Part shown: one piece after another, positions 17,886-28,500 of the stretch
Position numbering within the stretch: position 1 is the stretch's first letter
How the letters are laid out: every line of letters starts with the position of its first letter
From: Nitrosomonas oligotropha
Lineage (GTDB): Bacteria; Pseudomonadota; Gammaproteobacteria; Burkholderiales; Nitrosomonadaceae
DNA: 64,000 nucleotides
Direction of reading: 5' to 3'
Assembly (NCBI RefSeq): GCF_900106555.1
Contig: NZ_FNOE01000010.1
Span: 1 to 64,000, forward strand
Made by a program: the position numbers and the translations under genes
The notes under the pieces: generated by a model
Database searches by the model: none
Told to the model about the DNA's origin: nothing
Seen by the model: the letters and a program-made list of their open reading frames with translations, nothing else

Positions 17886-18038
17886 ATGTGCTACGTATGC
17901 GACAATAAGAACGAATACCCACAACATGATTCACGAAAACGTTCATTCCTGAAATTGACGATAGCCTTTGCGCTGGGTTTGGCTATTAGTGGTGCAGGTA
18001 TTATCTTCAGTGTGGAAGAAATTCTTTCGGGCGCATAG
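17886..18038 (+). CDS. Small protein with CxxC and Tat-like N-terminus, unknown or truncated
   Basis: A 50-codon frame too short for standard gene finding. A GGAG ribosome site stands 5 bases before ATG 17886. The product begins MCYVCDNKNE, then SRKRSFLKLT (resembling a twin-arginine signal but R-K-R rather than R-R), a hydrophobic stretch AFALGLAISGAGIIF and stops after EEILSGA. This looks like the exported N-terminus of a larger redox or copper protein whose body is gone, or a real small membrane protein. No partner frame continues it downstream. It converges with the lipoprotein gene at 18088. Confidence 0.4.
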   Translation: MCYVCDNKNEYPQHDSRKRSFLKLTIAFALGLAISGAGIIFSVEEILSGA

Positions 18039-18087
18039 CTTTCACGCCGAATGGCGGCACACAATTTATGGAGGTAAAGCAAAAGAA

Positions 18088-18444
18088 TTATTTAATTGCT
18101 TCGGCCATCTTACGATGGGAATCAGCTAAATTCATATTTTCTATTGTAGCTTGCTCATAAGTATGAATCAAAGCCCGACACATTGATTCCATATCTAAAT
18201 CGCGCTGACCATAATACTGTCTTTGGGCTTTATATTGCGCCAGCATTTTCTTATGTTCTTCTACTTTTGACTGCATATCTTTTGCAGTATCTTCATAATG
18301 TTCAGCAATCCAATTATGATCCCGAGAAGTTTTGGCAGACTCGATTATTTGAGTCATATCCATCTGATAAGGCCCCAGATCTGCGCAGGAAGTCAGAAAT
18401 CCTAACAAGCCAAAAACAACTAACGAAAAAATTGAAATTCTCAC
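18088..18444 (-). CDS. Small coiled-coil lipoprotein, paralogue A
   Basis: 118-residue secreted lipoprotein: N-terminal hydrophobic signal followed by lipobox LTSCA (Cys at about 20). The mature part is helical and rich in Met, His and Glu: QMDMT, RDHNWIAEHYEDTAKDMQ, KVEEHKKML, and one central cysteine in DMESMCRALI. Two paralogues (20859-21212, 32702-33058) share M-x-M-T, AKT..DH, HYED.A..MQ.KV.EH.K and the central Cys. It is the last gene of the copper block, 140 bp after copA. I know no function; periplasmic metal binding or envelope protection is a guess from company and composition. Confidence 0.75.
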   Translation of the reverse strand: MRISIFSLVVFGLLGFLTSCADLGPYQMDMTQIIESAKTSRDHNWIAEHYEDTAKDMQSKVEEHKKMLAQYKAQRQYYGQRDLDMESMCRALIHTYEQATIENMNLADSHRKMAEAIK

Positions 18445-18584
18445 AGTTATATATCCTTACTAATTAGGATCAATTAACACCCTATCAAAAGTAGTATATA
18501 TCATCATACCTTACAGTACAGCATGAAATTTAGTAGCACAAGTAAATGAAAAATAAAAATTAATATCCAAAAATTTCCTAGTAA

Positions 18585-20792
18585 TCATAGTCTTGTACGA
18601 TTAAGCCTCAACGCGTTAGTAACAACCGATACCGAACTCATTGCCATGGCAGCACCGGCAAACATGGGTGAAAGTAAAAAGCCAAAAGCCGGGTACAACA
18701 CACCGGCAGCAAGCGGAATTCCAAAGGCGTTATAGCCGAATGCAAAAGCAAGGTTTTGGTGAATGTTACGCATGGTGGCGTGCGACAGCAGGATAGCGCG
18801 CTCAATACCGCGCAAATCCCCTTTTACGAGCGTAATACTTGCGCTTTCCATTGCAACATCAGTGCCTGTACCCATCGCTATACCGACATCGGCTTGCGCT
18901 AGCGCAGGCGCATCATTGATGCCATCACCCGCCATTGCAACCTTGCGGCCTTCGGCTTGCAAACGCTTTACATGCCCAGTCTTGTCTTCGGGAAGCACTT
19001 CGGCCAGCACTTCATCAATCCCTAGATGCCGAGCTATTGCATTGGCTGTGTGCTGTGAATCTCCGGTCAGCATCACAATTCTAATGCCCAAATGTTTGAG
19101 CGTTGCGATAGCTTCGGGCGTGTTTTCCTTAATGGGATCAGCAACTGCTGCGATTCCAACGGGAATGCCATCCACGGCGAAGAACACTACTGTTTTGGCT
19201 TCAGTGCGTAAAGCTTCTGCTTGATGATGCCAAGATTGAGTATCCACGCCATGTTGCGCGAGAAAGTTGTGATTGCCAACGAGCACGCGCTCGCCATCAA
19301 TATCTGCTTGTACGCCAAGGCCATTGATTGCGTCGAAAGATTTTGCTGGACGCAGAGTCAAGCCACGTGCTTTTGCATTCTCTACAATTGCAAGACCAAT
19401 CGGGTGCTCCGAAAGTTGTTCCACACTTGCGATCAGCGCGAGCGCCTCATCATCCGCAATACCCTTGACGATAAAATTTGTTAGTACCGGACGCCCGAGT
19501 GTCAGCGTGCCAGTTTTGTCTATCACTAAGGTATCAATATCCCGCATGCGTTCGATCGCCTCGGCATTGCGAAACAGGATACCCATCCGAGCGCCTTGTC
19601 CCATCGCGACGGTGATTGAAATAGGTGTGGCAAGACCGACCGCACAAGGACAGGCGATGATGAGAACAGCAATGGCATTAAGAAATGCATAAGTGAATTT
19701 TGGCTCGGGGCCTAGAAACCACCATGCTAGTGCAGTGATTATTGCGATGGCGATAACGATCTGAACAAAGTAAGCGGCGATAATATCCGCAAGCCGCTGG
19801 ATAGGCGCGCGCGTGCGTTGGGCTTCTCCGACCATATGGACGATACGTGCCAGCAACGTGTCTGCGCCGACGTGTTCAGCGCGGATAATCAATGAGCCAT
19901 TACTATTCAGGGTTGCACCAGTGATCTTATCGCCCGGTGCTTTAGCTACCGACATAGGCTCACCGGTAATCATTGATTCGTCAACTCTGCTCATCCCCTC
20001 AAGTACTGTACCATCGACAGGAATTTTTTCTCCAGGTTTTACGCGTAGCCTGTCACCTACAACAATTACATCAAGCGGTACTTGTTCCTCCGTGCCGTCA
20101 TCGCGCATGCGCCAAGCTTGGTTGGGTGCAAGCCTCAACAATTGTTGAATTGCCCGGCTTGTTTGACCCATCGCACGCGACTGAAGGTAATCGCCAAGTA
20201 TCACAAGTGTTACGATAACTGCTGCTGCCTCAAAATAAGTGCCCACCGCACCGTCGTGCGCGTGAAACTCCTGTGGAAACCAATCAGGCATAAGTACTGC
20301 GGCCAGACTGAAGAAATAGGCACATCCGACTCCGAGTCCGATTAGCGTATACATATTAAGCGCACGGTGTACGAGTGAGAGCCAGAACTTACGCAAGATA
20401 GGCCAACCAACCCACAGCACTACTGGCGTACCCAGCAGGAATTCGATCCAACCACGTAAACGAGGTTGAAGGCCGAATGGTTCATTTAGACCAATCATGG
20501 GCATCATTGTGAGAGCAATCAGTGGAAGCGACAAAGCAATGCCAATCCACAACCGTCGCGTGAGATCGCGAAGCTCGGAATTATCCGATTCGCCCATATT
20601 CGTATTTGTAATAGGTATCAGAGCCATACCGCAGATCGGGCAGTCTCCCGGTGCATTCCGCAAGATTTCCGGGTGCATTGGACATGTCCATTTATCTTCA
20701 TCCGCTGCTAGCGGCGCATCTGGAGGTTTGGAGTTTATTTGCCGATGATCATCAGTATGTGACGGATGTGAATCGTTTAAATCTGAATTCAT
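18585..20792 (-). CDS. copA: Copper/silver-translocating P1B-type ATPase
   Basis: 735-residue inner-membrane ATPase exporting Cu(I)/Ag(I). Instead of a classical HMA domain the N-terminus has a heavy-metal-binding zinc-ribbon-like motif [20 protein letters not shown], as in SilP/CopA-like pumps. Core motifs follow: MITGEPM, the metal-site [12 protein letters not shown], phosphorylation [25 protein letters not shown] and the copper-specific C-terminal YNAFGIPLA and [18 protein letters not shown] 20792 is chosen because GGGAGG lies 6 bases upstream; an in-frame ATG at 20813 has none. It sits between two members of the small lipoprotein family on the same strand. Confidence 0.94.
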   Translation of the reverse strand: MNSDLNDSHPSHTDDHRQINSKPPDAPLAADEDKWTCPMHPEILRNAPGDCPICGMALIPITNTNMGESDNSELRDLTRRLWIGIALSLPLIALTMMPMIGLNEPFGLQPRLRGWIEFLLGTPVVLWVGWPILRKFWLSLVHRALNMYTLIGLGVGCAYFFSLAAVLMPDWFPQEFHAHDGAVGTYFEAAAVIVTLVILGDYLQSRAMGQTSRAIQQLLRLAPNQAWRMRDDGTEEQVPLDVIVVGDRLRVKPGEKIPVDGTVLEGMSRVDESMITGEPMSVAKAPGDKITGATLNSNGSLIIRAEHVGADTLLARIVHMVGEAQRTRAPIQRLADIIAAYFVQIVIAIAIITALAWWFLGPEPKFTYAFLNAIAVLIIACPCAVGLATPISITVAMGQGARMGILFRNAEAIERMRDIDTLVIDKTGTLTLGRPVLTNFIVKGIADDEALALIASVEQLSEHPIGLAIVENAKARGLTLRPAKSFDAINGLGVQADIDGERVLVGNHNFLAQHGVDTQSWHHQAEALRTEAKTVVFFAVDGIPVGIAAVADPIKENTPEAIATLKHLGIRIVMLTGDSQHTANAIARHLGIDEVLAEVLPEDKTGHVKRLQAEGRKVAMAGDGINDAPALAQADVGIAMGTGTDVAMESASITLVKGDLRGIERAILLSHATMRNIHQNLAFAFGYNAFGIPLAAGVLYPAFGFLLSPMFAGAAMAMSSVSVVTNALRLNRTRL

Positions 20793-20858
20793 TTTGACCC
20801 TCCCATAAATCATACCTAATCTGAAGTTTACGAGCCTGTCGTTCTTAAGTTGTGGACA

Positions 20859-21212
20859 TTACTTCACTTCATCCGCTATTTGGTGGTGAATTTTTGCCAT
20901 GCTCATATTTATTTCTACAGCTTCCTCATAACTTTTTATCAGACTCCTACAATGCGCTTGGAGGTCTTGGACGCGCTTGGGATAGTAATAAGGGTGGTTC
21001 TCATATTCTTCAAGCAGTTTTTTGTGCTCTTCCACCTTTAACTGCATTTCGTGAGCTGCATCTTCATAATGTTTGGCCAATGCTTCATGGTCAACACTGG
21101 TTTTGGCATTCCGAACCGCGCTGGTCATCTCCATTGGGTGAGGATTCATTTGTGCACAGGAAATCAATGAAGCCAGAATCACCAAGGCTGCAAAAAATAT
21201 ATGTGCTTTCAT
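20859..21212 (-). CDS. Small coiled-coil lipoprotein, paralogue B
   Basis: 117 residues with signal peptide and lipobox LISCA. Mature sequence is an acidic/His-rich helix: HPMEMTSAVRNAKTSVDHEA, HYEDAAHEMQ, KVEEHKKLLEEYE, and the central cysteine in LQAHCRSLIKSYEEA. Its ribosome site is good (minus-strand AGGAGATACTT before ATG 21212). It is immediately upstream of copA, 66 bp from it. Closest relative in the window is the lipoprotein at 32702-33058 (both begin the mature part CAQMNPHPM). Function unknown. Confidence 0.75.
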   Translation of the reverse strand: MKAHIFFAALVILASLISCAQMNPHPMEMTSAVRNAKTSVDHEALAKHYEDAAHEMQLKVEEHKKLLEEYENHPYYYPKRVQDLQAHCRSLIKSYEEAVEINMSMAKIHHQIADEVK

Positions 21213-21393
21213 AAGTATCTCCTGGTAGTTGAGTCAAAGAAATATACCTAAATTCTATAATTTAATTCGTAATCCTCGGCACAAAGCAGCCACCGAGTAT
21301 CCCCAATGCTGTGATAACTGAAAGAATATTCCGTCCTTAGCGGTTAGTGAGTGAACTCGCTGTTGGTGCCAAGATCAACTCCTACATAACAGT

Positions 21394-22149
21394 TCATTTG
21401 CTTGACACTAACGATGCATGATTATGGCATTTAGCAATAATCATTTTTCGCAGCACTTCTTCTTCGGCGCTGAAAGCATCTACGGCTTCCGGGTCAAACT
21501 GACTCCCTTTCATACGTAGAATCTCTGCTTTGGCGAACTCAAAAGAATGACCCTTACGATAAGGCCGATTAGAGGTTATCGAATCCAAGGCATCTATTAC
21601 CATGAATAGACGTGCACCTAATGGAATACGATCGCCACTAAGTCCTTTTGGGTAACCTGAACCATCATAGCGTTCCTCATGACAGAGAATGATATTTGCA
21701 GCATCTGTCATGGCAGGTATTTGCGAAATGAGATGGTAGCCTTTTTCTGGATGTGTCCGCATTTCGATCCATTCAGATTCTGTTAAAGAGCCAGCTTTCA
21801 GTAAAATGGTATCAGAGATACCAATCTTGCCAATATCATGCAGTAATGTTCCCCAGTATATTTGCTGCAATACATTCGGATCAGAGGTAAAGCGATGTGC
21901 GAGCACCATCGTATGGCAGGCGACGCGCTTGGAGTGCAAACCCGTTTCGTGCTCTCTCAGATCCAGCGCATTCACCAAAGTTTCTGCTAAGAGGTTGAAC
22001 ATATCTTCCTGACTGGCGCAGACATCTATGGTTTTGAGGAAACAATGTTCAGAACAGTATGTAGCACCCACAGAAATATACGGTTGCCTTTCAAGAAGTT
22101 TTCCACAATGTTGGCAATACGCTTCTGAGTGCCTGCCTGTTTTGTTCAT
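21394..22149 (-). CDS. HD-GYP phosphodiesterase with N-terminal four-cysteine motif
   Basis: 251-residue protein. The N-terminus carries YCQHCG and YCSEHC (Cys 12, 15, 32, 36 with start ATG 22149), resembling a small zinc or metal site. The rest is an HD-GYP domain with HSKRVACHT, LLHDIGKIG, HPEKGYHLI, HEERYDGSGYPKGL and DALDSITSNRPYRKG: all residues needed for c-di-GMP hydrolysis appear present. ATG 22149 has GAGG seven bases upstream; 22167 is an alternative start. Its place inside a copper operon suggests a metal-sensing c-di-GMP link, which is inference. It starts 61 bp after the P2-type ATPase. Confidence 0.85.
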   Translation of the reverse strand: MNKTGRHSEAYCQHCGKLLERQPYISVGATYCSEHCFLKTIDVCASQEDMFNLLAETLVNALDLREHETGLHSKRVACHTMVLAHRFTSDPNVLQQIYWGTLLHDIGKIGISDTILLKAGSLTESEWIEMRTHPEKGYHLISQIPAMTDAANIILCHEERYDGSGYPKGLSGDRIPLGARLFMVIDALDSITSNRPYRKGHSFEFAKAEILRMKGSQFDPEAVDAFSAEEEVLRKMIIAKCHNHASLVSSK

Positions 22150-22210
22150 TTGATCCTCGTCTAGCATGTGTGTTTCATGAGTACACAGAGATCAATGTCA
22201 TTATTATTTT

Positions 22211-24913
22211 TCAAATCTTCTTTATAAGACGATAGCGGATGAATTTTCTCAGCTCCAGAACAATCAATGGCATGAATCCTACCGCGAACCACCCTACGCA
22301 CTGACCCAGCGTAATGGGCTCTACCCCGAATAAGGTTTGAAACATTGGGACATGGTGTATCGCCAACTGCAAGCCAAAGCATACTGCCACAACCAGAAAT
22401 AATCTTATATTGGAAAACATGCTTATTTCCCAAATGGCACGCTGCTCGCTTCGGGCCCCAAAAGCGCGCAGCAGTCCGGCAATTACTAAAGTAGTAAACG
22501 CGGCATCGCGGGCTTGTTCAAGACTACTACCCGCTATGTAGAGTTCATAGGCAAACACACCGAGCGTGACGCTGGCGGTCAGTAAGCCGGTAAATAGCGT
22601 TAACTTGATTAAATCACGGTTGATTAATGCCGTCTGTGGATGTCGAGGCGGGCGGTCCAATACATCGGAGTCAACCGGATCGGTCGATAACGCCAAGGCT
22701 GCAAAGCCATCAGTTACCAAGTTGATCCACAGAAGATGCAAGGGCAATAGAGGGAGCGGCCAGCCAAGTAGAACTGCGACCAGCATCACGATTAATTCGC
22801 CGGTACTGCTACCTAGCAGATAAGCCAAAGTTTTAGCAATGTTGTCATAAATGCCCCGTCCTTCTTCCACGGCAGCGACAATAGAAGCAAAGTTGTCATC
22901 GGTAATAATGATATCCGCCGCCTCCTTGGTCACCTCGGTGCCAGTAAGGCCCATCGCGATACCAATGGATGCTTCCTTGATTGCGGGAGCATCGTTCACC
23001 CCATCTCCGGTCATCGCCACTACCGCACTTTGCGCCTTCCACGCGCGGACGATGCGAAGCTTGTGCTCGGCGGTGACACGCGCATAAACGGAAACCCTTG
23101 ATACACGCTCCTTCAGCACCTCATCGTTCAATCGGTCGAGCTCGATACCTGCGAGAATTTCGTCATTCTTACCCAGAATACCCAGCTCACGCCCTATCGC
23201 ACGTGCCGTATCAGGATGATCACCTGTAATCATCACAGTTTTGATGCCAGCCCGTTTGCATTTAGCCACAGCCTCTTTTGCCTCGGCGCGTGGCGGATCC
23301 TGTAAGCCTATTAGCCCCAGAAAAGTAAGTTCCTTCTCGATTTCGGCATCATCTGTCACTTTGCCTTCTTCGAAACTGAGGCCATCCAAGGCGCGTTCGG
23401 CGACGGCAAGCACACGTAGCGCATCGTTTGCCAGCAACGTATTAGCATGGAGAAGCCGGACACGGTCACTTTCTGTCAGATCCCTTATTCCCTGGTCGGT
23501 ACGGATTCTTGTGCAGCGGTCGAGAATCATTTCCGGTGCACCTTTGGCGAATGCCCAGGAATGATTCTCCTGCCGACGGATGACAGTCATACGTTTGCGC
23601 ACGGAATCAAAAGGAATAATGGCCAGTCGTGGCAGCTCAGCCTCAATCATTTTCCGGGTAATATTGCCTTTGGCGGCAGCAACCAGCAGCGCTCCTTCAG
23701 TAGGATCGCCCACTATCATGGATCGACCATCAATTAAAGCTAACTCGGCATCGTTGCAAGCAGCCGACGCACGGAGCAGCGCGAGAAGTGATGGGGTCTC
23801 CTCTACCGGTATTTCTGAATTTCCGACAAAGAATGTTCCCTCGGTTGAATAACCTTCGCCAGTAATGCGATACAAGTTATCTGCCGTGACCAGTTTGCAG
23901 GCCGTCATTTCACCCATCGTCAGGGTGCCCGTCTTGTCCGTGCAAATGACTTGAGCGCGGCCTAATGTTTCAATCGAGGCCAGGCGTCGCACCAATGCAT
24001 TCCGCCGCACCATGCGTTGTACACCCAAGGCAAGCGCGATAGTCACTACTGCCGGCAATCCCTCGGGGATAGCAGCAACGGCAAGACTCACCGTGCTTAA
24101 GAAGAGCTCAAATGGCGCTATCCCCCGCAATAATCCTAGCCCGAAAATCAGTGTAACAATGCAGAAACAGGCCAGCAATAACATGCGTCCTACCCGGTCG
24201 AGCTGGACTTGCAACGGAGTTTCTCCACTTTCGGCAGTCTCCAGCAGTTTAGCGATATGGCCGAGTTCCGTTTCCATGCCGGTGTTAATGACCAATGCGC
24301 GACCGGAACCGCCTGTCACACTGGTACCGAGAAAAACCATATTTTTTCGCTCGGCCAAAGCTGTTTCCGGAGGCAAATTATCAGTAAATTTATTTACAGC
24401 TTGCGATTCACCAGTAAGCGGTGCTTCGTTGATGCGTAGAACAGAGGCTTGAATCAAGCGGGCATCCGCAGCAACCAGATCCCCTCCTTCTAGCAAAAGA
24501 ATATCGCCCGGTACGATTTCGATTGCAGCAACCACCACGCTACGACTATTGCGCACTACGCGACAATGAGGCGATACCATATCAGCCAAAGCGGCAGCAG
24601 CCTTTTCGGCACGAAATTCTTGAATGAAACCAATCAGCGCATTCAATATTACGATGGCAATAATGGCAATGCCATCAATGTTTTCACCCAGCGCTGTTGA
24701 AACAGCCGCTGCGCCAATCAATACCCAGATAACCAGGCTTTTAAACTGACTTACAAAAATTGCTAAGGCTGAAAATCGCTTACCCTTTCGTAGTTTATTA
24801 GGCCCATTCCGTGCGAGACGAGCGGCCACTTCTTCATCGGTAAGTCCCCGCTCCACATCGGTTATAATGAGGTGTTCGAGTTCGGCTATTGATTGGCTAT
24901 GCCATGCATTCAT
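22211..24913 (-). CDS. P2-type (Ca2+/Mn2+-like) cation-transporting ATPase
   Basis: 900-residue P-type ATPase of the SERCA/PMR1-like P2A class, not the heavy-metal P1B class. Motifs: N-terminal cation-ATPase domain, LTGESQAV, TM4 site AAIPEGLPAVVT, phosphorylation CTDKTGTLT, KGAPE, MITGDHPDTA, MTGDGVNDAPA and a C-terminal transporter domain with LLWINLVTDGFAALAL. Ten membrane segments are expected. Its ATG overlaps the stop of the upstream methyltransferase by four bases, so the genes are co-translated within the cus operon. Ion specificity is not readable; Ca2+ or Mn2+ is usual for this class. Confidence 0.9.
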   Translation of the reverse strand: MNAWHSQSIAELEHLIITDVERGLTDEEVAARLARNGPNKLRKGKRFSALAIFVSQFKSLVIWVLIGAAAVSTALGENIDGIAIIAIVILNALIGFIQEFRAEKAAAALADMVSPHCRVVRNSRSVVVAAIEIVPGDILLLEGGDLVAADARLIQASVLRINEAPLTGESQAVNKFTDNLPPETALAERKNMVFLGTSVTGGSGRALVINTGMETELGHIAKLLETAESGETPLQVQLDRVGRMLLLACFCIVTLIFGLGLLRGIAPFELFLSTVSLAVAAIPEGLPAVVTIALALGVQRMVRRNALVRRLASIETLGRAQVICTDKTGTLTMGEMTACKLVTADNLYRITGEGYSTEGTFFVGNSEIPVEETPSLLALLRASAACNDAELALIDGRSMIVGDPTEGALLVAAAKGNITRKMIEAELPRLAIIPFDSVRKRMTVIRRQENHSWAFAKGAPEMILDRCTRIRTDQGIRDLTESDRVRLLHANTLLANDALRVLAVAERALDGLSFEEGKVTDDAEIEKELTFLGLIGLQDPPRAEAKEAVAKCKRAGIKTVMITGDHPDTARAIGRELGILGKNDEILAGIELDRLNDEVLKERVSRVSVYARVTAEHKLRIVRAWKAQSAVVAMTGDGVNDAPAIKEASIGIAMGLTGTEVTKEAADIIITDDNFASIVAAVEEGRGIYDNIAKTLAYLLGSSTGELIVMLVAVLLGWPLPLLPLHLLWINLVTDGFAALALSTDPVDSDVLDRPPRHPQTALINRDLIKLTLFTGLLTASVTLGVFAYELYIAGSSLEQARDAAFTTLVIAGLLRAFGARSEQRAIWEISMFSNIRLFLVVAVCFGLQLAIHHVPMFQTLFGVEPITLGQCVGWFAVGFMPLIVLELRKFIRYRLIKKI

Positions 24914-25569
24914 AGCTCATTTCTCATTGGTTTGCAGGCACGATATAAAGCGATGCCACCGACCACTGTGCGATAACGGGTAGTCTCCTCCACTGGATGG
25001 AATCCGGCATCCGCTATAAAAACCGGCAATAAACCCAGAATGTTATCGTGAACCTCTTCAGCCCACCGCATTACCAGAGAGATTAGCCACATGACCAAAT
25101 CGTGCGGTTTGCCGAAGTCCGCAATATGCAACTCTCCACCGGGCTTCAACACGCGAAATGCTTCTCTGAGCGCTTGCTGTTTATCTTGCCGCGTCAAATG
25201 ATGCAACATCAGGCTAGCGAAAACGTGATCAAAGCTTTCATCTGGATAGGGCAGACTTGTCGCTGTACCTTGTTGCAGGATAATGATCTCTCCTGCTTGC
25301 TCGGCCTTCCTTCGTGCGATGTCCAATATCTGAGGATCCATATCAAATCCATAGACTGCGGCATCCGGTTGAATTTGTTTGATCATCAGAGTAAGTGTGC
25401 CCGTACCGCAACCTACATCCAGCACCTCTTGACTAGGCTGGATACGGGCTTGCGCGATCAATGCAGTCTTTAACGCCGCCTCAGGAAATAAGCACCGCAT
25501 TATCGGATCGTACCAGCGTGTCAGCCAGTGGAAATGAAAAGCCGGGATATAATGAGGATGTTTCTTCAT
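24910..25569 (-). CDS. UbiE-like SAM-dependent methyltransferase
   Basis: 219 residues with the class I methyltransferase core: EVLDVGCGTGTLTLMI, VYGFDMDPQILDIARRKA, FDHVFASLMLHHL and RVLKPGGELHIADFGKP. It resembles methyltransferases often found beside metal pumps, of unknown substrate; no cysteine triad of ArsM is present. It overlaps cusA upstream (25566-25569) and the P2-type ATPase downstream (24910-24913) by four bases each, so it is tightly fixed in this operon. A lipid or quinone substrate is possible but not shown. Confidence 0.82.
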   Translation of the reverse strand: MKKHPHYIPAFHFHWLTRWYDPIMRCLFPEAALKTALIAQARIQPSQEVLDVGCGTGTLTLMIKQIQPDAAVYGFDMDPQILDIARRKAEQAGEIIILQQGTATSLPYPDESFDHVFASLMLHHLTRQDKQQALREAFRVLKPGGELHIADFGKPHDLVMWLISLVMRWAEEVHDNILGLLPVFIADAGFHPVEETTRYRTVVGGIALYRACKPMRNEL

Positions 25570-28500
25570 GATAAATCCCTCATCTTTTCCGTTTTAAGTG
25601 AATGTCGAATTGAGATTTCCTTGACAAGCGCATAGACTGCGGGAAATACGATCAATGTTAGTATTGTAGCGGAAACCATACCGCCCACCATCGGAGCGGA
25701 AATGCGCCGGATCACTTCGGAACCTGTGCCACTGCTAAACATAACCGGGAGCAGTCCCACAACACTCCCAGCAATGGTCATCATCACGGGTCGTATTCGA
25801 TATACCGCCCCTTGCACTACCGCCTCATAAAGATCCTCGACGGTGACTTTGCTGCCAGCAGCTTCGCGTTTTGCAGTCACATCTTTGAGCGCTTGATCGA
25901 GGAACTCGAGCATGACCATTCCCGATTCAGCCGCAATACCAACGAGGCCGATGAAACCAATCGCTGCTGCGATGCTCATGTTGTAGTCGAGCCAATACAT
26001 CAACCAGATACCTCCGACTAAGGAAAAAGGTACCGATAGCATTACTATCAATGTCTCTGTGAGACGATTGAAATTCAGATATACAAGCAGGAATACCATC
26101 AGGAGAGTGATTGGAACTACTACTTTCAGTTTTTCGGTGGCCCGCTCCATGTATTCGAATTGCCCGCTCCAGGTAGCATAGTATCCGGGAGGAAATTGCA
26201 CCTGTTCGCGCACTGCTTTCTGTCCGGCTGCAACGTAGCTACCGATGTCACGATCACGAATGTCAACAAAAATATACGCAGACAGTAGTGCATTCTCCGT
26301 ACGAATGCTTGGCGGGCCTTTGACAAGGCTGATTCGTGCAAGCTGGCCAAGCGGAATCATCGTCGCTCCCATGGTTGGAACCAGTACCTGAGTAGCGATT
26401 GCCTGCGGATCGCTACGTAGCTCGCGTGGATACCGTACGGTAACACCAAAGCGTTCCCGGCCTTCAACCGTGGTCGTCACCATCTCGCCGCCAAGCGCTG
26501 CTGAAATCACAGACAATAAATCGCCGACAGCCAATCCATATCGGGCAAGTTCAAGACGATCCGGCTCAACATCAAGATAGTAGCCACCGGTCGTGCGTTC
26601 CGCATAGGCGCTACTGGTTCCTGGCACTGTTTTTACAGCTGCCTCAATCTGCTTGGCAAGTTTTTCAATTTCACCCAAATCCTTGCCGAACACTTTGATG
26701 CCGACGGGTGTGCGTATGCCGGTGGCAAGCATATCGTTCCTATTTTTAATCGGCATCGTCCAGGCATTACTGACTCCTGGCATTTGCAATGCTTGATCCA
26801 GCTCGGCGATCAGCTTGTCGACACTCATACCTGGACGCCATTCGCTTTCCGGTTTCAAATTAATGATGGTTTCAGTCATTTCCAGCGGCGCTGGATCAGT
26901 AGCAGTATTAGCACGTCCGGCTTTGCCCAATACCGATGCCACCTCGGGAAAGCTTTTAATGATTTTATTCTGTGTTTGCAGGATTTCTCCAGCCTTGGTT
27001 ACGGAAATACCCGGAAGTGTCACTGGCATGTAAAGCAGCGTGCCTTCATTCAATGTTGGCATAAATTCTGTTCCAAGCCTGAGCGTTGGATAGACAGTAA
27101 CCCCAACTATCACGACTGCTGCCAGGACAATGACTTTTTTCCACTGTAACACCTTAGCCATTACAGGCCGATAGAGCTGGATCATGATCCGGCCCAGCGG
27201 ATTGTCTTGCTCGCGCGGAATGCGGCCACGGAGCAGAAGCAGAATCAGAGCCGGTACCAAAGTGATCGAAAGCAGCGCAGCACCTGCCATGGCAAACGTT
27301 TTGGTATAGGCGAGTGGGTGAAACATGCGTCCTTCTTGTGCTTCAAGCACAAACACCGGCAGAAACGATACTGTGATAATCAACAGGCTGAAGAACAGCG
27401 GTGGACCGACTTCCTTACAGGCTGCAATGACAGCCTCTGTGCGCGATTCATCGGGAGCAAGGCGCGCAAGATGTTTGTGCGCATTTTCTACCATGACGAT
27501 GGCAGCATCGGTCATTTCTGCGATCGCCAGCGCGATACCGGCCAGGCTCATGATGTTGGAATTGATACCAAGGTGAAACATTGCAATGAAAGCGATCAGC
27601 ACGCCAATCGGAAGCATAATGATCGCCACCAGCGCACTGCGCACATGCATGAGAAAAACCACACATACCAGCGCCACGATTATGACCTGTTCGACAAATA
27701 CTTCGTTTAGCGTCGCAATAGCGCGGTGAATCAACTCTGAGCGATTGTAGACAGGCTGAATCGAAACGCCTTCCGGTAAACCAGATGCGATTTCGTCGAT
27801 CTTTTTTTCGAGATTATGGGTCACATTGAGAGCGTTTTCACCATGCCGCGCTACTGCGATACCCGAAACAACTTCTCCTTCCCCGTTGAGTTCGGTAATG
27901 CCACGGCGCTCATCAGGTACTAATTCCACCCGGGCAACATGGCGCAGCAATACCGGCATACCCTCGTGCGCCTTCACAACCAGATTCTCAAGATCACTAA
28001 TTCCGCGCAGATAGCCCTTACCGCGAACCATATACTCAGTTTCCGTCAGCTCGATCACACGTCCCCCGACATCGCGGTTGCTGGAGGCGATAACATCGGA
28101 GATTGTTTTGAGTGATATCCCGTAGGCTTGAAGGCGTCGTGGATCTACGGTAACTTGGTAGTTTTTTACAAATCCGCCTACACTCGCTACTTCCGACACG
28201 CCATGTGTTGCAGTCAACTGATAACGCAAAAACCAGTCCTGAATCGCGCGTAATTCGTCGAGTGCGCGGTTCTTGGCAACTAGCACGTATTGGTAAACCC
28301 AACCGACTCCCGTTGCATCCGGGCCGAGCGAGGGCCTGACATTTTCAGGCAACCGGCTTGCCGCGAAGCTCAGATATTCCAGTACTCGCGAACGTGCCCA
28401 GTAGATGTCAGTTCCATCTTCAAAGATGACGTACACAAACGATACACCGAAATTTGATACTCCTCTGACAACTTTTGATTTTGGTACACTTAACATAGCT

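Noticed and set aside
22161..22433. 90-codon minus-strand frame at the end of the P2-type ATPase gene
   Set aside because: Out-of-frame shadow of the conserved C-terminal membrane region.
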